Shown here: positions 6,034 to 6,760 of the stretch, in pieces | Layout: each line of letters starts with the position of its first letter | How positions within the stretch are numbered: position 1 is the first letter of the stretch | DNA from: Ardenticatenales bacterium | GTDB taxonomy: Bacteria; Chloroflexota; Anaerolineae; Promineifilales; UBA4811 | Assembly (NCBI GenBank): GCA_030667645.1 | Contig: DAOUVM010000140.1 | Location: 1-6,760 of the forward strand | DNA: 6,760 bases | Reading direction: 5' to 3' | Notes under the pieces: model-generated | The model's database searches: none | What the model saw: the letters and a program-made list of their open reading frames with translations, nothing else | Told to the model about the DNA's origin: nothing | Made by a program: the position numbers and the translations under genes

Positions 6034-6760
6034 CTAGAGCCTCAAGGTGGTGCCGCAGTAGCTGCACCTGAACATGCCGGCCAGGCCGACCGGTATCGGC
6101 CCACCACAGCCCGGGCACAGCACTTTGATCGGCTTGCTTAGCCTGGCAACCTTCTCCTCGCTGTGGCGGGCGCGCATGTTATCCTGAAAGTCAGAGAAAT
6201 TCCCCCAGGAGCGCGCAATAAGAGCCATTGCATAGTCAACCGCCCTTTGCTCGTCCTCAATGTGAAATATCTTCTGTTCGCCGATGGCCTTGCCCCACTG
6301 GGTGTCCACCTTGTCCCCAGGCTTTCCGGTTGGTCGTCGCAGGAACCATGGGTTCCAGTTATTGCAGACCTGGTTCCATGCCTTGATTGCATTGACATCG
6401 CGGCTCACCTGATCGCCGAGGTAGTGGGCTACCTGGCTCTTGGGCGTTTGTGGGTGCATGGTTACGTCGCCAAACACGATTAGAAATGGCTCCTCTTCCA
6501 GGTCTGGAATCGCGACGTGGGTATTGACCCAATGCGCAAAGAGACCATAGCTCTCGGGCGCGTCGCCGCCGCCGCCCTCTCCATACAGGGAAGACAGGAG
6601 TTGCTCAAGATCAAAGCTGCTGGCAAAGGTTGTCACCTGCAGTGGCCACTGATCACAGGCGGCGTCACCGATGGCAGCGAAGCAGATTTCCAGATCCTCA
6701 CGGTACTGTGAAAGCGTGTTGTAGAGCAGGGGCAAACGGTCAAAGATCTCGAATGGCCAG
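6034..6760 (-). CDS. vWA-like protein with C-terminal zinc ribbon, C-terminal part (cut by window end)
   Basis: The frame is open to the window edge and continues beyond it; 241 residues plus stop are visible, starting WPFEIFDRLPLLYNTLSQY. The region looks like the second half of a von Willebrand factor A domain: an amphipathic helix (DRLPLLYNTLSQYREDLEIC), a strand with VTTFASS, a GEGGGGDAPESYGLFAHWV segment (visible 60-78) where the Thr/Gly metal-ion-dependent adhesion site loop normally sits, and FLIVFGDVTMHP (92-103) with the later Asp. The first MIDAS motif (DxSxS) would lie outside the window, so metal binding cannot be confirmed. A helical segment follows (EQRAVDYAMALIARSWGNFS), then CPGCGGPIPVGLAGMFRCSYCG (215-236), a CxxC...CxxC zinc ribbon at the extreme C-terminus. 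The TTG at 6733-6735 is an internal Leu codon, not the start. The gene precedes the pyruvate-kinase-like gene by 21 bp, so co-transcription is likely. Function unknown; such proteins often act as scaffolds. Confidence 0.72.
   Translation of the reverse strand, partial: WPFEIFDRLPLLYNTLSQYREDLEICFAAIGDAACDQWPLQVTTFASSFDLEQLLSSLYGEGGGGDAPESYGLFAHWVNTHVAIPDLEEEPFLIVFGDVTMHPQTPKSQVAHYLGDQVSRDVNAIKAWNQVCNNWNPWFLRRPTGKPGDKVDTQWGKAIGEQKIFHIEDEQRAVDYAMALIARSWGNFSDFQDNMRARHSEEKVARLSKPIKVLCPGCGGPIPVGLAGMFRCSYCGTTLRL

Overview
The window is GC-rich bacterial DNA in which every gene I can support lies on the minus strand. It holds five complete protein-coding genes and two cut by the window ends, in three groups. 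I saw no RNA gene, CRISPR array, insertion sequence or attachment site. The taxon is uncertain. Dense co-directional packing, glutamine-dependent NAD synthetase and soluble toroid-fold proteins would suit a free-living bacterium such as a Chloroflexota member, but that is inference only.

Read in the direction of transcription (high to low coordinates), the first group is a tight cluster. It runs from the 3' part of a von Willebrand factor A-like protein with a C-terminal zinc ribbon (6034 to the edge), to a short pyruvate-kinase-like protein (5107-6012), to glutamine-dependent NAD+ synthetase (3578-5110). Spacings are 21 bp and then a 4-bp ATGA overlap, so the last two genes are probably translationally coupled.

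After a 144-bp gap come two related alpha/alpha-toroid proteins (2447-3433 and 1338-2387), 59 bp apart. They resemble the squalene-cyclase/prenyltransferase fold and share an N-terminal pattern. Neither has an obvious class II cyclase DxDD motif, and their substrates are unknown.

After a 247-bp gap comes a BtrH_N/DUF4872-type protein (86-1090), a papain-like cysteine acyltransferase or peptidase relative. It is followed 16 bp later by the first 23 codons of a HAD-superfamily phosphatase (1-69).

The most unusual gene is the pyruvate-kinase-like one. It keeps the phosphoenolpyruvate/metal motifs of pyruvate kinase but lacks the C-terminal domain and has substitutions at the monovalent-cation site. 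It is coupled to the last enzyme of NAD synthesis. The toroid pair is the second point of interest.
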